Below, piece after piece: positions 43,201-55,700 of a stretch of 64,000 bases of DNA. The notes beneath the pieces are model-generated. The model worked only from the letters and a program-made list of their open reading frames with translations. It ran no database searches and was not told where the DNA came from. A program made the position numbers and the translations under genes. Every line of letters starts with the position of its first letter. The first letter of the stretch is position 1. The DNA is from Paramoeba atlantica (taxonomy: Eukaryota; Discosea), in assembly GCA_977017575.1 (NCBI GenBank), contig CDRNVI010000164.1, positions 248,001 to 312,000 on the forward strand, written 5' to 3'.

Positions 43201-45063
43201 GCTTCATCAAATCTTAAAATTGAGAAAGATCAGAAAAACCGGGTTTACTCAGGATTGGAATAAAAAAAATAAATAAATCAAAAAAAAAAAAGAAGAACTC
43301 TTTAGTGGGATAAATAATTATTTCCCAAAATCGATCATTTGCATAAAAACCTCCAACATACTTGGATGATTTGAGGGTATCAGAACGATTGTCAGCATAC
43401 AATTCTACTTTGTTTTCTGGATCTATTAAAATTAAAATTGTCAGAAATCCAAAATTGCAATGATTCAAAATAAAGTGAAAACAAACCAGATGTATCATAA
43501 ATTCGGACATCAAGATTACTCCCTCCCTTTGCCAACTTCGAAGCATTCACAAAATCACCCACTCGAATTACTAGCACAACAAAACCTAATAAGTCTGGGC
43601 GAGTGAGGGGATCTGTTGGATCGAATCGACTTGAATTTGTTTCTGTGAGATAAGAAGAAAAAACTGGAGAGATCGAAAGGATTCCAGACTGTTTATTGAA
43701 AGATGTTAAGACAAGTTGAAAATAGGTGAAAGAAAAAGAAGATGGAAAAGAAAAAAGACCTGTGATCCAGTTTCTTGAACAAGGGTAATTTTTTCAGTTG
43801 ATACAGGTAAACTAGTGTTTGCTGCTTTTACTAAAGCATCACGTCTTGAAGGGTTACTATTCAAATCAAATCCAGCAGCTAAGAAAATGGTCAATAAGTT
43901 GAGCAACACAAAAGAAAGTTTGTTCGATTGGTTTTTGTTTTTTTTGTTGTTTCTATTTCCTCTTTCTTTCTTTTCTTGCGAGTTTCTTCACCAACGCCAA
44001 TTCTCCTTTTCTCTCCACCCCTGACCCAAAACAGCCAACAAAAACGCACATATCAATTAGAAAGGAAATGAAACCGAGTCGATTTGGTTCCAATGGATCA
44101 ACATAATAAACAGGAAAATAATATGGTTGAGTTGTACGAGGAACCACACCATCTTCAGTGCTTTCAGTAAAAACATAACCAGGGATATCCAATTCCATTG
44201 CAGCACTTTCTTCAAATCCTTTTCTGTCTTCCTCCCAAACTCGAGGAATATACTCCCATGCCTCAAAAAGAAATTGTTTCAAAAGAAAGTTTTCTTCTTG
44301 TAGTAAAAAAGAAAGGAACCTGAATTTGACTATGGCCATTGTTGCGAAGAGCGAGAGAATCTTGTAATGGGAGAGTAAAATTTGTAAAATTGGATCTTGC
44401 TAAGAGAAGAGGATCGAAGGTGAGCACCAATTGACGACATGAAACCTGTTTAGTGTGTGTGTGTTGGTTAAAAAATATGATGATGATTTTTTTTTCTTTC
44501 AAATCTCCCAAACAGAACAGAACCTCAAGAAGTTCTAAAAGCTCCCATGAAGATCCCAGGACAAAACTCATTGATTCTGCCCTCTCTTGAAATATAGTCT
44601 CCGCTAAATCATTATGTTCTGTTTGAGCAACCAAATAGACACCTATTGTGATTCCAATCTACAAAAAGAAGGTCTGTTTAGGAATTTGTTGATTGTTTTT
44701 TGTTTTTTTTTTAACGACAAACCATCAAAGAAAAGATCACAAAGAGAGCCAATAAATAGAGGAGAATGCTTTTGTGTTTCTTCAAAAACGAATTTCTTTT
44801 TTTTAGAGAAAAGGACATGTGAGGAACGTTTTTCAAAAACAAAAAAAAACAGAAAAAAAAAAAGAACTTTTGTTGTTGGGTTGGTTCGTCTTTCGAGTCC
44901 GAGCTCTCGTTTTCTGCCGCTTCATATTCACCAAAACCTTCCTGTCCGACAAAACAAAGTGAGAATTCGCCTGCTCGATCTTCCAAAAACAAAGAAAGAA
45001 GAAAACCTTCCAATGACCTTGCCCCAAAGGTCTGTCTTGTGTCAACTCGACCTCAACATCCAT
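40217..45063 (-). CDS. CHASE-domain hybrid histidine kinase, minus-strand copy
   Basis: A multi-exon gene matching the plus-strand copy exon for exon. The first exons are 45007-45063, 44868-44941, 44723-44795 and 44524-44658. The last, encoding the receiver end, closes at 40217. The order is: acidic N-terminus ([19 protein letters not shown]), membrane helix ([16 protein letters not shown]), CHASE sensor ([20 protein letters not shown]), second helix ([19 protein letters not shown]), HisKA H-box ([20 protein letters not shown]), ATPase N-box [12 protein letters not shown] boxes ADTGIGIP and [10 protein letters not shown], then a receiver with [16 protein letters not shown] kinases sense extracellular small ligands and pass phosphate His to Asp. 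The kinase-receiver linker is about 35 residues longer than in its twin and is Ser/basic-rich. One intron contains AAATA and CAAAAA microsatellites near 40970-41125. Confidence 0.9.
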
Positions 45064-46030
45064 AACCAGCCAGTTTTATCCACAGCGCGAAACCACCCAG
45101 AAACCACACAGAAAACACAAAAAACGAAAAATAAAAGAGGAAAAAAAGGAAAACCACACAGAATTTTTCTTAATATGGACCCGAAAAAGATAGAAGTCCA
45201 GAATTCTCATCGAAATTTCGATGATTTAGGGACACCAAAAAAAGAGAAGGAGACACCACACGATCGTTCCCTTTCGGATTATTTGGGGTTCTTTTGTATC
45301 AGCAGATCACCTGTTTTGTGTCCGAGCAAATTCTTTGGAATGGTTTCGACAAATCAAATTTTTTGAAATCATCACCCCCCCTCTTCCTTCTGATCATTCT
45401 CCGATTCAATTTCCCTTTGTATTCTTGATTCTTTTGGAAGGACACTTTTTTTTAGAAACCAGATTCTTGTGTCCGAATCTTGTGTCCTGTTTTTGCGTCT
45501 GAGTGTGGTGGTTTTCTTTTCGAGATTGGTCTATCAGATATGGTTCCTCCACATCGGGTTTTTTGAAATCACCACCCCCGTCATTTCCTTCTGATCCTTC
45601 TCCGATCCAATTTCCTGTTGATTCTGATCCTTTCACTCAATTTCTGGGAGAACAGGTTGTTTTGAATTTGGTGGGTCTGCTTTTTTTGAAGGAACCATTT
45701 CTTGGACCAAATTTCTCAATTGATTAAAGACGTTTCCCAAAAAAGAAACCCCCACAAAAAAAACGTGAGAACGTCACAAAAGGCTAAAAAGGAAGCGAAC
45801 TTTTCGACTCTTTCGAGGGCAAAAAAAAGTGACATCCGCTTTTTTTAGAGAAATCCCATTTTGGGATCATTTATTTTTCGGGAAATCCGAAATTCAAAAA
45901 TGTGAGACTTTTGTAAGATTTCTGTTTAACTCAGTTTTCCTTCCTTTTTTTCCTTATTTTGTTTTTTTGTTTCGGTTCCGCTGTTGTTGGTGCTGGTTTC
46001 GTTGGGTTTTTTCCCCCGTTTTTTATAATT
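45064..46030. promoter_or_regulatory. Shared divergent promoter of the two histidine kinases, with internal direct repeats
   Basis: 967 bp between outward-facing start codons. A segment at about 45363-45420 is repeated at about 45562-45620 (TTTTTTGAAATCA, then CCTTCTGATC, TCTCCGATCCAATTT). The flanking words TGTGTCCGA also recur. Part of the region (44950-45370) stays open for some length, but no known protein motif appears, so I do not call a gene. The repeats could be paired control sites or a duplicated promoter. Confidence 0.5.
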
Positions 46031-49000
46031 ATGGAGATCGAGATCGAATTGGAGAATGAGAATGAGAAGACTTGGAGGGTCTCTCTTTTTGTTTTGTTTT
46101 TTGTTTGGGAAAATCTCGTTTTGATTTTTTTTTGTTTAGGAGGCTTTTTGTGACCACGATCAAGAAAACTTGCTGGTTGACCCGCTCCCTCAACCAAGGT
46201 CCTGCGCTTTGTTCTCTTTTTTTGTTACTTTTCAGCCATTTTTCTCACAAGATAAATAGAAAGCCTTGTTTGACGAAGAAACGCAAAAGCATTCTTCTCT
46301 ATTTGTTCGCTCTCTTTGTGATCTTTTCTTTGATGGTTTGCCGAGTTTTGCTGTTGTTTTTGAAAAAAATATCAAACAAATAATTTTCTGGTCACCCGTA
46401 GGTCTCAATCACAATAGGAGTCTATCTCTTGGCTCAAGATGATCATGACGATTTACTGGAGAGTTTGTTTCAAGAAAATGCGAAATCAATGGAGTTGGCC
46501 ATTGTTTCTCAATGGCACACTTTACAACTTCTTGAGGTTTCGTTTTGAATTTTTATTTAAAAAAAAGTGTTTCTTAACAAACGTTAACAGCTATCATGTC
46601 GTCAATTGGTGCTCACCTTCGATCCTTTTCTCTTAGCAAGATCCAATTTTACAAATTTTACTCTCCCATTACAAGATTCTCTCGCTCTTCGCAACAATGG
46701 CCAAAGTCAAATTCAGGTTCCTTTTCCTTTCTCGAAAAAAAAAAAAGGAAATGGTTTTGATGACTTTTCTTTCTCAAGGCATGGTCTGTTATTCCTCGAG
46801 TTTGGGATGAAGACAGAAAAAGTTACGAAGAAAGTGCTGCAAATGAGTTGGATATCCCTGGTTATGTTTTGACTGAAACCACTGAAGATGGTGTGGTTCC
46901 TCGTTCAACTCAACCATATTATTTTCCTGTCTATTATATCGATCCAATAGAGACGAATGGAAGAGGTATTTTTTCTTTTAAATTTCTCTTTTCTGAAAGA
47001 GTTCATTTTTATATTCCTTTCGTTAGCTGCTGGATTTGATTTGAATAGTAACCCTTCAAGACACGATGCCTTGGTAAAAGCAGCAAACACTGGTTTACCT
47101 GTATCAACTGAAAAAATTACCCTTGTTCAAGAAACTGGATCACAGGTCTTTTTTCTTTTCCATCTTCTTTTTCCTTCACTCATTTTCAACTTGTCTTAAC
47201 TTTTTGAAACAAACAGTCTGGAATCCTTTCTTTCTTTCCAGTGTTTTCTACTTATATCACAGATACAAACACAAGTCGATTCGATCCAACAGATCCCCTC
47301 ACTCGCCCAGACTTATACGGTCTTGTTTCTCTCGTCATTCGAGTGGGTGATTTTGTGAATGCTTCGAAGTTGGCAAAGGGAGGGAGTAATCTTGATGTCC
47401 GAATTTATGATACATCTGGTTTGTTTTCACTTTATTTTGAATCATTGCAATTTTGGATTTCTGACAATTTTAATTTTAATAGACCCAGAAAACAAAGTAG
47501 AATTGTATGCTGACAATCGTTCTGATACCCTCAAATCATCCAAGTATGTTGGAGGTTTTTATGCAAATGATCGATTTTGGGAATTAGTCATTCATAACAC
47601 TAAAGAGTTCTTCTTTTTTTTCAAATCTTCAGATTATTTGAGTAAAAGATTTTCTGACCCAACAATCAATCCACAGATTTTCGAATTCAGTTGATAACTC
47701 AACAGACGAAATTATCTTAGCCATGGGATTGGTTTTGTCTGTTGTTGTGACAATTTTATTTGCTGTGGTGTTTTATGGATTCCACAGAAACTCGAAAACA
47801 GCTGCTAGGTTGAAGCAAAGTTTAGTAGAACAACGAATATTGGGAGAACAAGCAATGATGGTTTTTTTTTTCTTTTGAATTTTATTTGTTTCTTTTATTT
47901 TTTAGAGTTTTATTTTGAGTTTTAATTTTTGGAGAGAAATAATAAAATTGTTGTGTTAGTGTTTTTAACAAAAAGATAAACAGGCATATCAAGCGAAAAC
48001 AGATTTTGTCTCAAATATGAGTCATGAAATTCGAACACCTCTCAATGGAGTTCTTGGTACAACTGATATTCTTGTTCATAACCTTCCTCATTCAGTTTTG
48101 TATTTCTTCGTTTTCTTTTTCTTTCTTTTTTTAATTTGGTCTTTTTTATTATTATTTAATTGAACATAAAAAAAACTAGGTTTTAGAACAAAATCAAATA
48201 GAATTTGATCAACTTCAATCGTGTACAAAGATACTCCTTGCACTTGTGAATGATATTTTAGATTTTTCGAAACTTGAAGCAAATCAGGTTTTTTCTTTTT
48301 CTTTTTCTTCTTTTGAAAAGAAACTTATCTTTTCAAGTTTATTGATGAAAATATTATTTTCCTTTTTTTTTTTTTTTGATTCACAGACAAGGATCTGTAC
48401 AACTGAAGCGAAAGTGGAACGAGTAGTGAATGCAACAATTTCGACTGTTCAAAACAAAGCAGCTCAAAAGAATGTGACAATAGTTTCTGATATTGATGAG
48501 CAAAGTAATTAAAAAACACTTCTTTTTTTTGGTTTTTTTCATTCACATTTACAAAAAATATGAAATCTAACAACTTTTCCTTTTTCTTTTTCTTTCTTTT
48601 TTTTTTCATGAAAAGGAATTTTAATGGATGAAACAAGAGTTGGACAAATTTTGATGAATTTTTTGTCAAATGCTGTAAAGTTTACACCTGAAAATGGGAG
48701 AATTTCCCTTTCAGCTAAAGTTTTGGTAATTCTTTTTTTTCACTTTTTCTTTTTTTTTTCATTTTCATTTTTCTTTTCATTTTCTTTTTTTCAAATTCTT
48801 TTTCTCAACTTTCAATTAAATACAGACATCTCCTGAAGAAGAATATTGGATTTCTCAACCTGAAATAAGACTCCACAACAGATATATCTCAAGTTCTGAA
48901 CCAAATATTGGAACCAATCGAGAAGTTGGGGTGTTAAAAATGAGTGTGGCAGATACAGGTTTTCTTTTTTCAAATTTTTTTTTTCGTTTTGTTTTGTTTT

Positions 49001-50492
49001 GTTTGTTTTGGAGAAATGGAGCAAGAAAACGAAAATTTATTTTTAATTCACACAAATATTACAAAAGGGATTGGGATTCCAAAAGAAAGGAAAGAAGCTC
49101 TTTTTGCGAAATTTGAACAAGTTGATTCATCTGTGAATCGAGTTTATGGAGGAACAGGTCTTGGATTAGCAATTTCCAAAAGGGTTAATGTTTCTTGCTT
49201 TCTTTTTTAACCAATTTCAATACTTTTCCACCTTTTTATTCTTTAATACTTTTTTCCCATTAAAATTGAAATTTTTCTTCTCAAAACAGCTTGTTGAGTT
49301 GATGTGTGGAGAATTGTGGGTGGAAAGTAAAGTTGGAGTTGGTTCAACATTCACTTTTTCGATTCCTGTTTACTTGTCTGATGAAGACACTGGCTGGTTT
49401 ATTTTTATTCATTTTTTTTTTTGATAAAAGAAACATTTTTTTAAATCCTTTTTTTGTTTCCACAAAATATTGAGAATCTAACTTCTTTTCACAAGGCCAA
49501 TCGAAGATTTTATTAAAAGAGTTTCGAGCTTTCTTCCTTTATCAGAAGATCCAAAAGAAGAAAGGAGTAAATACTCTGATGAGCCTTTTCCAACTGTATC
49601 ACCGCCAACTCGTGGTGACGACAAGAGAAAGAGGGGAGTCAGAAAGAAACAATTGGATGAGAAAGGTTTTTTTTTTTTGGAACCAACAACAAGAGAACAA
49701 ATTCTTTTTGTTTTCTTAATTTTTTTCATCATTTGAGAGAAAAAATTAATTCATTTTTGATTTGGGAAAATAGTTGCTCCACAAAAGATATTGGCTGTGG
49801 ATGATAATGAAGTGAATCAATTGGTGATTCAGCGGATGTTAATGAGAGATTCTCATCAAGTTACTGTCGTCTCAAGTGGGGAACAGGTTCTTTTTCTTTT
49901 CTTTTTCTTTTTCTTTTTCTTTTTCTTTTTCTTTTTTTTTTTTTGTAAAATCTCTTTTTTTATTATTCTTCTGTTTTCTTTTTTTATTCTTCTGTTCTTC
50001 GTTTTGAATTAACACAACAACAACAAAAATAAACAGGCTATTGCAATCTCAAAACAAGAGAAATTTGATGTGATTTTTATGGATTGTAACATGCCTAATA
50101 TTGATGGATTCCAAGCTTCGAAAGCAATTCGTGAAAATTCTTCTTGTTTGAATTGTGAAACTCCAATTATTGCATTGACAGCTGATATCGAAGAATCCAA
50201 TGAAAAGAGATGTCGAGAAGCAGGTTTTTTTTTCTTTGATTTTTCTTTGATTTTTCTTTTTTTTTCTCTCTTTTTTTGTTTTGTTTTCCCCTTTTTTTTT
50301 TTTTCTTTTTCGATTTTTCTCTTTTTTTTTCCTTCTTCCTCTCAATTTCTCTATTCTTGTTGTTTCTTAACATTAGGAATGGAAGGATTTGTGACCAAAC
50401 CAATCATTATTGCATCTGTGAGAAAAGCTTTGAGAAGAGCAGTTGAAAATCCACCTGCAAAAACAGAAGAATCACCACCACCACCTCCTTGA
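46031..50492 (+). CDS. CHASE-domain hybrid histidine kinase, plus-strand copy
   Basis: I traced 21 exons with consistent phases: 46031-46078, 46140-46198, 46236-46335, 46402-46536, 46591-46716, 46779-46965, 47027-47145, 47217-47418, 47483-47606, 47677-47860, 47984-48094, 48180-48287, 48387-48504, 48616-48725, 48826-48958, 49068-49183, 49290-49396, 49496-49665, 49774-49886, 50037-50223 and 50377-50492. The protein is 890 residues. Domain order: acidic N-terminus, membrane helix, CHASE, helix, HisKA with [10 protein letters not shown], HATPase, receiver with phospho-acceptor Asp in [17 protein letters not shown] and TKP. The acidic N-terminus and first helix ([32 protein letters not shown]) differ strongly from the twin, while the kinase core is nearly identical. 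It sits head to head with the twin and tail to tail with the alpha-galactosidase gene. Confidence 0.92.
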
Positions 50493-50634
50493 GAGTGCGT
50501 TTCAAACTTGCATTCAATATTTTTTATTAGATTTTTCTGTGTTCAACAGGATTGAAGATGGAAAACGATATTTATATTAAAATCGTTATTTAAAAATCGT
50601 TATTTAAAAGAAGAGAAGAGCTAGATGTGGAAAT

Positions 50635-52328
50635 CTAATCCACTTGTTGAGCAATAAACATAAAAATATCATGACCAGGGACTGTAGTCTCAAATCCTCC
50701 AGTAAATTCTCCCACATTTTCATGTGCCCAGACATCACGAACATTGGCAGTTGAATTTGAACTCCAACCCAAATCTGTCCAATTAATTTGAATTTTCTTG
50801 TGGCTGTGGCGAGAGCCAGCATTGAAAAAGATGACGGCATAATTTCCATTCAAAAGTGGTTTGGTCCAAACTGATGTTTCTTCGTTTTGAGAGAGAACAT
50901 CTCCTGAAAGGAAGAGAGGATCTTGATTAATTTGGATCACCTGAAAAACAAAAACTGGTTGGTGAGAACAAAAAAAAAAGAGAGAGAGGGGAAAAATATA
51001 AGATTGCCTCATTGTTCATCACAATCGATTTTTTAGTGTCAGACATGTTTCGAATATCAGTGGCCACAAGAAGAGGTGACATCCAAAGAGACCAAAAAGA
51101 AAATTCGGTCTGAAAAAAAATTAAAATTAAAAAGATGGAAAAATAATCAAAAACAAAAACAAATCATCATCCACAACCTTTGAGACATCATAAGGCATGG
51201 TTTCAGGAAAAAGAGTTTCGAGAAAGTCAGGGTCCATATATCCAAATTGTTGTGCGATTTTACTTGGGCCAAGTGTTGCCATAAATTGAATGATATCACG
51301 AACCCCCTTTGCGTTAAAACATTAGAACAAAAAAAGATAGAAAGGAAAAAACAATCAAAATTGAAAACCTGTCCAAAACCTTCACCAGCTGCAGTGGGAG
51401 GCCAATGCCAATCAGGGAGGTGATCCATTTGAATTCGAAACATCTGTCCATACTCAGCTCCCCAAGAAACCACATCTTCTTCCCCCCATTGACACAGAGA
51501 AAAGAAAATGGGTCGCCCTGTCGCATTTAATGCTTGAGAGAAATTCATATAGAGATCTTTTCCATCGACCCCACTTGTTTGAAAAGACAAGATTAGATAA
51601 AGATTTCTCCTAGGATTTTGTTGTTACAAAAAAAAAAAAGAAAACCTTGGTTTATGGCAATAGTCAGCTTTGACGAAATCAACTCCCCAACTGGCAAGAT
51701 TATTGGCATCTTGTTCATAATACCCATACGAACCTAATTTTTTGGACAAGATTAAACGAGAAAACAAGTCGATTTTACAAAGGAAGAGATCTACAAAAAA
51801 CAAAATAACGACCTGGTCGATTGTATTTACAGGTTAAGGTGCCAACACACGTATACAAACCCAGTTTTAAACCAAGGCTATGGATATATTCAATCAAACT
51901 TGGCATTCCAGAAGGAAAGCGAACAGGATCCGCATACAAATTTCCGTTTTCATCTCGGTTGTGTGCTGACCAACAATCATCGAGATTAACATACTCATAC
52001 CCCAACGCGGTCATATTTTGGTCAACCATCGCTCTTGCGATTTCTATTCTTTGTTTTTTTTAGCACAGAATAAAGAAAGTGATGAGCCTTTCTGTCAAAA
52101 AAAAGAAAAAAACCTTTTACTTCTCGTTCATTGCAAAAATCAGTTGCTCCACAAGCATCATCCGTACACCTTTTTTCTCAACTCAATTTCAAGAAAGAGA
52201 GAAAGAAAAGGAGTGAAAGAGAAGATCTACCAGGTATTCCAACCCATTGGAGGTCGTTGACCAACTCCATTATCATAACATACTCCAATTACCACTAAAT
52301 AACCCACACAAAGAAAAAATTTCCTCAT
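50635..52328 (-). CDS. Alpha-galactosidase, glycoside hydrolase family 27
   Basis: Multi-exon; exon 1 is 52231-52328 and the stop is at 50635. A signal peptide (RKFFLCVGYLVVIGVCY) precedes the family start RPPMGWNTW. GH27 motifs follow in order: YEYVNLDDCW, FPSGMPSLIEYIHSLGLKLG, LYTCVGTLTC, WGVDFVKADYC (the catalytic nucleophile aspartate), then IFFSLCQWG, QMDHLPDWH near the acid/base site, MDPDFLE and VIQINQDPL. A C-terminal beta domain ends the protein (GNYAVIFFNAGSR, WAHENVGEFT). The enzyme releases terminal alpha-galactose from sugars and glycolipids in the lysosome or outside the cell. At least six exons are needed for the full frame. Only the first and last boundaries were fixed precisely here. 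Confidence 0.9.
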
Positions 52329-52722
52329 AACTCGAAGTCGAAGAGATAGCGATCTGCGCACAAAACAATTATGACGGGGAAAGGTTCCAAAAAAAAAGAT
52401 TATTTTAATTCTCTTTTTTCGTACAACAAAAAGAATTTGAGAAACAAAAGAGAGAAAAAAAGGTTTGAAATTTTCTGAGAGAAAAAGAGAACAACCAACT
52501 TTTTTCGAGTTTCACAAACTGAAATAAAAATAAAAAACACGAAAAAAAAAAACCCAAAAAAAAAAAAAAAAGAAAACAGCGGTGTGCGCAAAACGTAAAA
52601 TGAGCGAAAAAAGGGTCCCAAACAAAAGAGGCCCTTATTTGGGTTTCTTTTTTGTGTGGAATTGTTGGAATTGTTTTTTTTTCTTTTTTGTTTGAAAACC
52701 AATCCAACAAACCGCGTTCGTT
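52329..52722. promoter_or_regulatory. Divergent promoter between alpha-galactosidase and RhoGEF genes
   Basis: 394 bp between outward-facing starts. It has alternating poly-A and poly-T runs (52540-52575, 52670-52695). No named element. Confidence 0.4.
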
Positions 52723-55700
52723 ATGCAACAAGGAGAGTGCGCTCCTCCCTCTCCACGACAACTCCCTCTTATCCCCAATAGTAATGGGGTTGCAAAGCGA
52801 GATCTCCCTCTAATTCCTTCCCCTAAACAACAAGCCTCACCGACTCAAAGAAGAGCTCTCCCATCTTTCCCGACGGAGAGCTCCGTCGAACGAACACCAC
52901 CATCACCGCCATCCCCACTCATTAAACCAACACCTCCAGTCCCACCAAAAAGATCCATATCATCCACCTCAATCAAGGGACCGTCGCGATCAATCACACC
53001 AACGCCAGCACAACGATCTGCGCAAACAAGCTCCCCTTTCATTTCACCACAAAAAAAGAGACTCGAAGTCGAATTATTCGGAACAGCAAAATCGATCTCG
53101 TCTGCACAAATCTTAACAAACCCAACCAACTCTGAAAAATCAAATCCTTTATCTTCTTCTGCTACTGGGGTACCCCCGATCTCCCCAAGAAGACAACTCA
53201 GAAAAAGTTTCAATCCCTCTTCTTCTCAATCAGCCGCCTCGATTTCTCAAACTCCTGGATTATCTCCAAGGGGAGTGAATCCCATTCCGATCAAAGAGTT
53301 TGCAGAAAGAGAGAAAGAAAAAACAAGCCCCGGAAGAGAATCGTCAGTGATGCCAAGAGGGCTCCCACCAAGTCCAAGACAACCAAGAACGCTCACTCCT
53401 TCTCAAGAAAGGAAAGTATCTCCTCAAACTAGCCCAAGGCGTCCCCAATCGACAAGAATCCTCGCTTCTCCTTCCTCTTTTTCTTATTCATCTTCATCAT
53501 CGGAAGAGACCAGTGCGTTCTCTCCTTCTGGATCTTTTCCTGAACCAGTTTTCTCTTTTCTTTCCTTTTTTTTTATCTCTTTATTTTATCTCTTAACCTC
53601 TGATTCCAAAAAATAGAGACAAATATCACCAAGAATGGTTGGACCACCAAAAATTGACCCGCAAGAAGAACCACAGAAAGTAATACCTTTTTCTCTCCTT
53701 CTTTTGTGTTTGATCGTAACTTTTTGGATTCACCCCCCCCTCCTCCTCTGGATTAATTAGGTCTGTGTCGGAAAATCAGTCTGGTTGGGAAATAGAAGGA
53801 TCACAGCCCAAAACTTTGCTTCGATTGCTGAAGAAATTACAATGGTCTTTTTTTTTGCTTACACCCTCTCCTCCTCCACACAACTTTCTTCCTGTAGGGA
53901 AAATCTCTAACTTTGTTCCTGTGAACAGACCGCAAACAAAAAGAGCCAGAACTTGGATGAAAGAAAAGTTTCTGGTGATGCTCCGGTCAATTCAATAGGT
54001 ACTTTTGAAAAAAGTAGGAGATTTAAGAACCAAAAAACTTATTTCAGTTCTATCTAGAGGCAAAAGAAGCACGCCGAAAATTAATCGTCAAAGAAATCAT
54101 CACAACTGAACAAGATTATTCTGTATGTTCCTCTTTTTTCTTTTCTTTTTGATTTTCCTCTCCTGAAGATTGGAAAAAAACAGGTGGATTTAGCAACTAT
54201 TGTTACTCGTTGGGTTATCCCCATTCGGTTCTTCTCTTTCTTTGTTAAAATACACTTTTAGAAGTGTTCTTTCTTTTTAAGTTCATCAAAAAGTCATTCC
54301 ATTTTTTTTTCAAAATATCGACAGGCAATCTGGATGTCTGACCATGGAGTTACTTGGATGTCTCTTTTCGAACGTTGAAATTTTATCACAATACATGCAC
54401 GGTCTATTACGTTCTCTGACAGATGCTGAGGAACGAGGAGAATTAGAAAATTCAATTGGTCTCTCTTTTCTTTTTCAAATTTCTCCGGGTCAAAAAAAAC
54501 ACCTTCTGAACCAGTACTTTTTTTTAGGAAACATCTTTCTTGCAAATGCAAAAAATATTTTGGGGTCTTATACAGTTTACTGTTTGAACTATGATGAAGG
54601 TTTTCTGGGCTTTTTTTTTTCTCCTTTTTTTTTCTCTCCTCAAAAGTAGTTTTTCCCCAGCGACGAATTTGTTGGTGAAACTGCTTAAGAAGAACAAAGA
54701 ATTTCAAAAAAAGCACAACAAGGTATTTTTTCTTGGATTCTTTTTTTTTTTTGGAACGATGCTCACAATCTTCTGAAAATAGTTAATGGAAGATCCAATC
54801 ATGAAAGGTTTGACTTTAGGCGGATTTTTAGTGAAACCAGTGCAACGTTTGTGTAAATACCCTCTCTTACTCAGAGAGTTGATTAGTAATACTAAGGGTT
54901 TTTTCTCTCTTTTGATTTTTTTTTCTCTGTTGAAGCAAAAAACGAGACACAAATTGATGAATTGTTCAAATAGAATCTCACCCCGATTTCCACAATCTTC
55001 AAGCGGCCTATGATGAAGTTCAAAAGGTCTTTTTCTTTATTCTTTCAAAAACAATCAACTTCTTTTGTTGTATTGTTAAAAAGAGATTTTTATCAATTGG
55101 TTTTGGGTTCAAGAAAGTGTAACTCTTAGCTGTTGTGAACATACAGTCGAACTGGTTTCGTGGCTTCGGAAGCCCATCTTAACTCCTTTTTTTTCTTTTT
55201 GTGCCACTTGTTGTTGTTTTTATTGGGAGACTGATTTTTTCCCCCTCCAGTGTGTTAAAGCTGTGAATGAAAACTCCAAATCAGGAACCAATACAAGAAA
55301 TTTGAAACGTATTGAACAACAACTTTGTGGGAAGCTTAAAATTCAGTTATGTGTTTCCGGGCGTCGTTTTATTCATGAAGGTTTTTTCGAGATGATCTCT
55401 TTTTTTTTGGAAACTTTTTGGTCGTTATAACTTAGAACTTGAAAAATAGGTCGAGCAAAAAAGGTTTCAAACACAAGAACAGGAACTCATATTCAAGAGA
55501 GGCATTTCTTATTATTCAATGACCTTCTCCTTTATGCTGAGCCTGTTGTTGGTTTGTGGATTTCTCTTTTCTTTTTTTCCCTTTTTTCCTTTTTTTTTTC
55601 CTATTGACGAATTCTTAAAATTGTTTGTTCCCTATCAAGGTCAAAAGAAGTTTCGAGTCAAAGGAAGCATTGATCTGGCCGATTATCGAATGCAAGAACT

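Larger units (their letters stand above)
40217..50492. repeat. Large inverted repeat: two histidine-kinase arms around a 1-kb centre
   Basis: The arms are about 40217-44450 and 46590-50492, in opposite orientation. Exons and T-rich introns match closely between arms, so duplication or conversion is recent. Similarity drops sharply in the first four exons on each side and in the spacer. Confidence 0.85.

Noticed and set aside
44614..45366. A 250-residue plus-strand frame covering the start of the minus-strand histidine kinase
   Set aside because: It overlaps the first exons of the kinase in antisense and contains no recognisable domain; the kinase exons splice cleanly and match the twin gene.
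21146..50492. A transposable element driving the TRIM and histidine-kinase duplications
   Set aside because: I found no transposase, reverse transcriptase, terminal repeats or target-site duplications at the borders.
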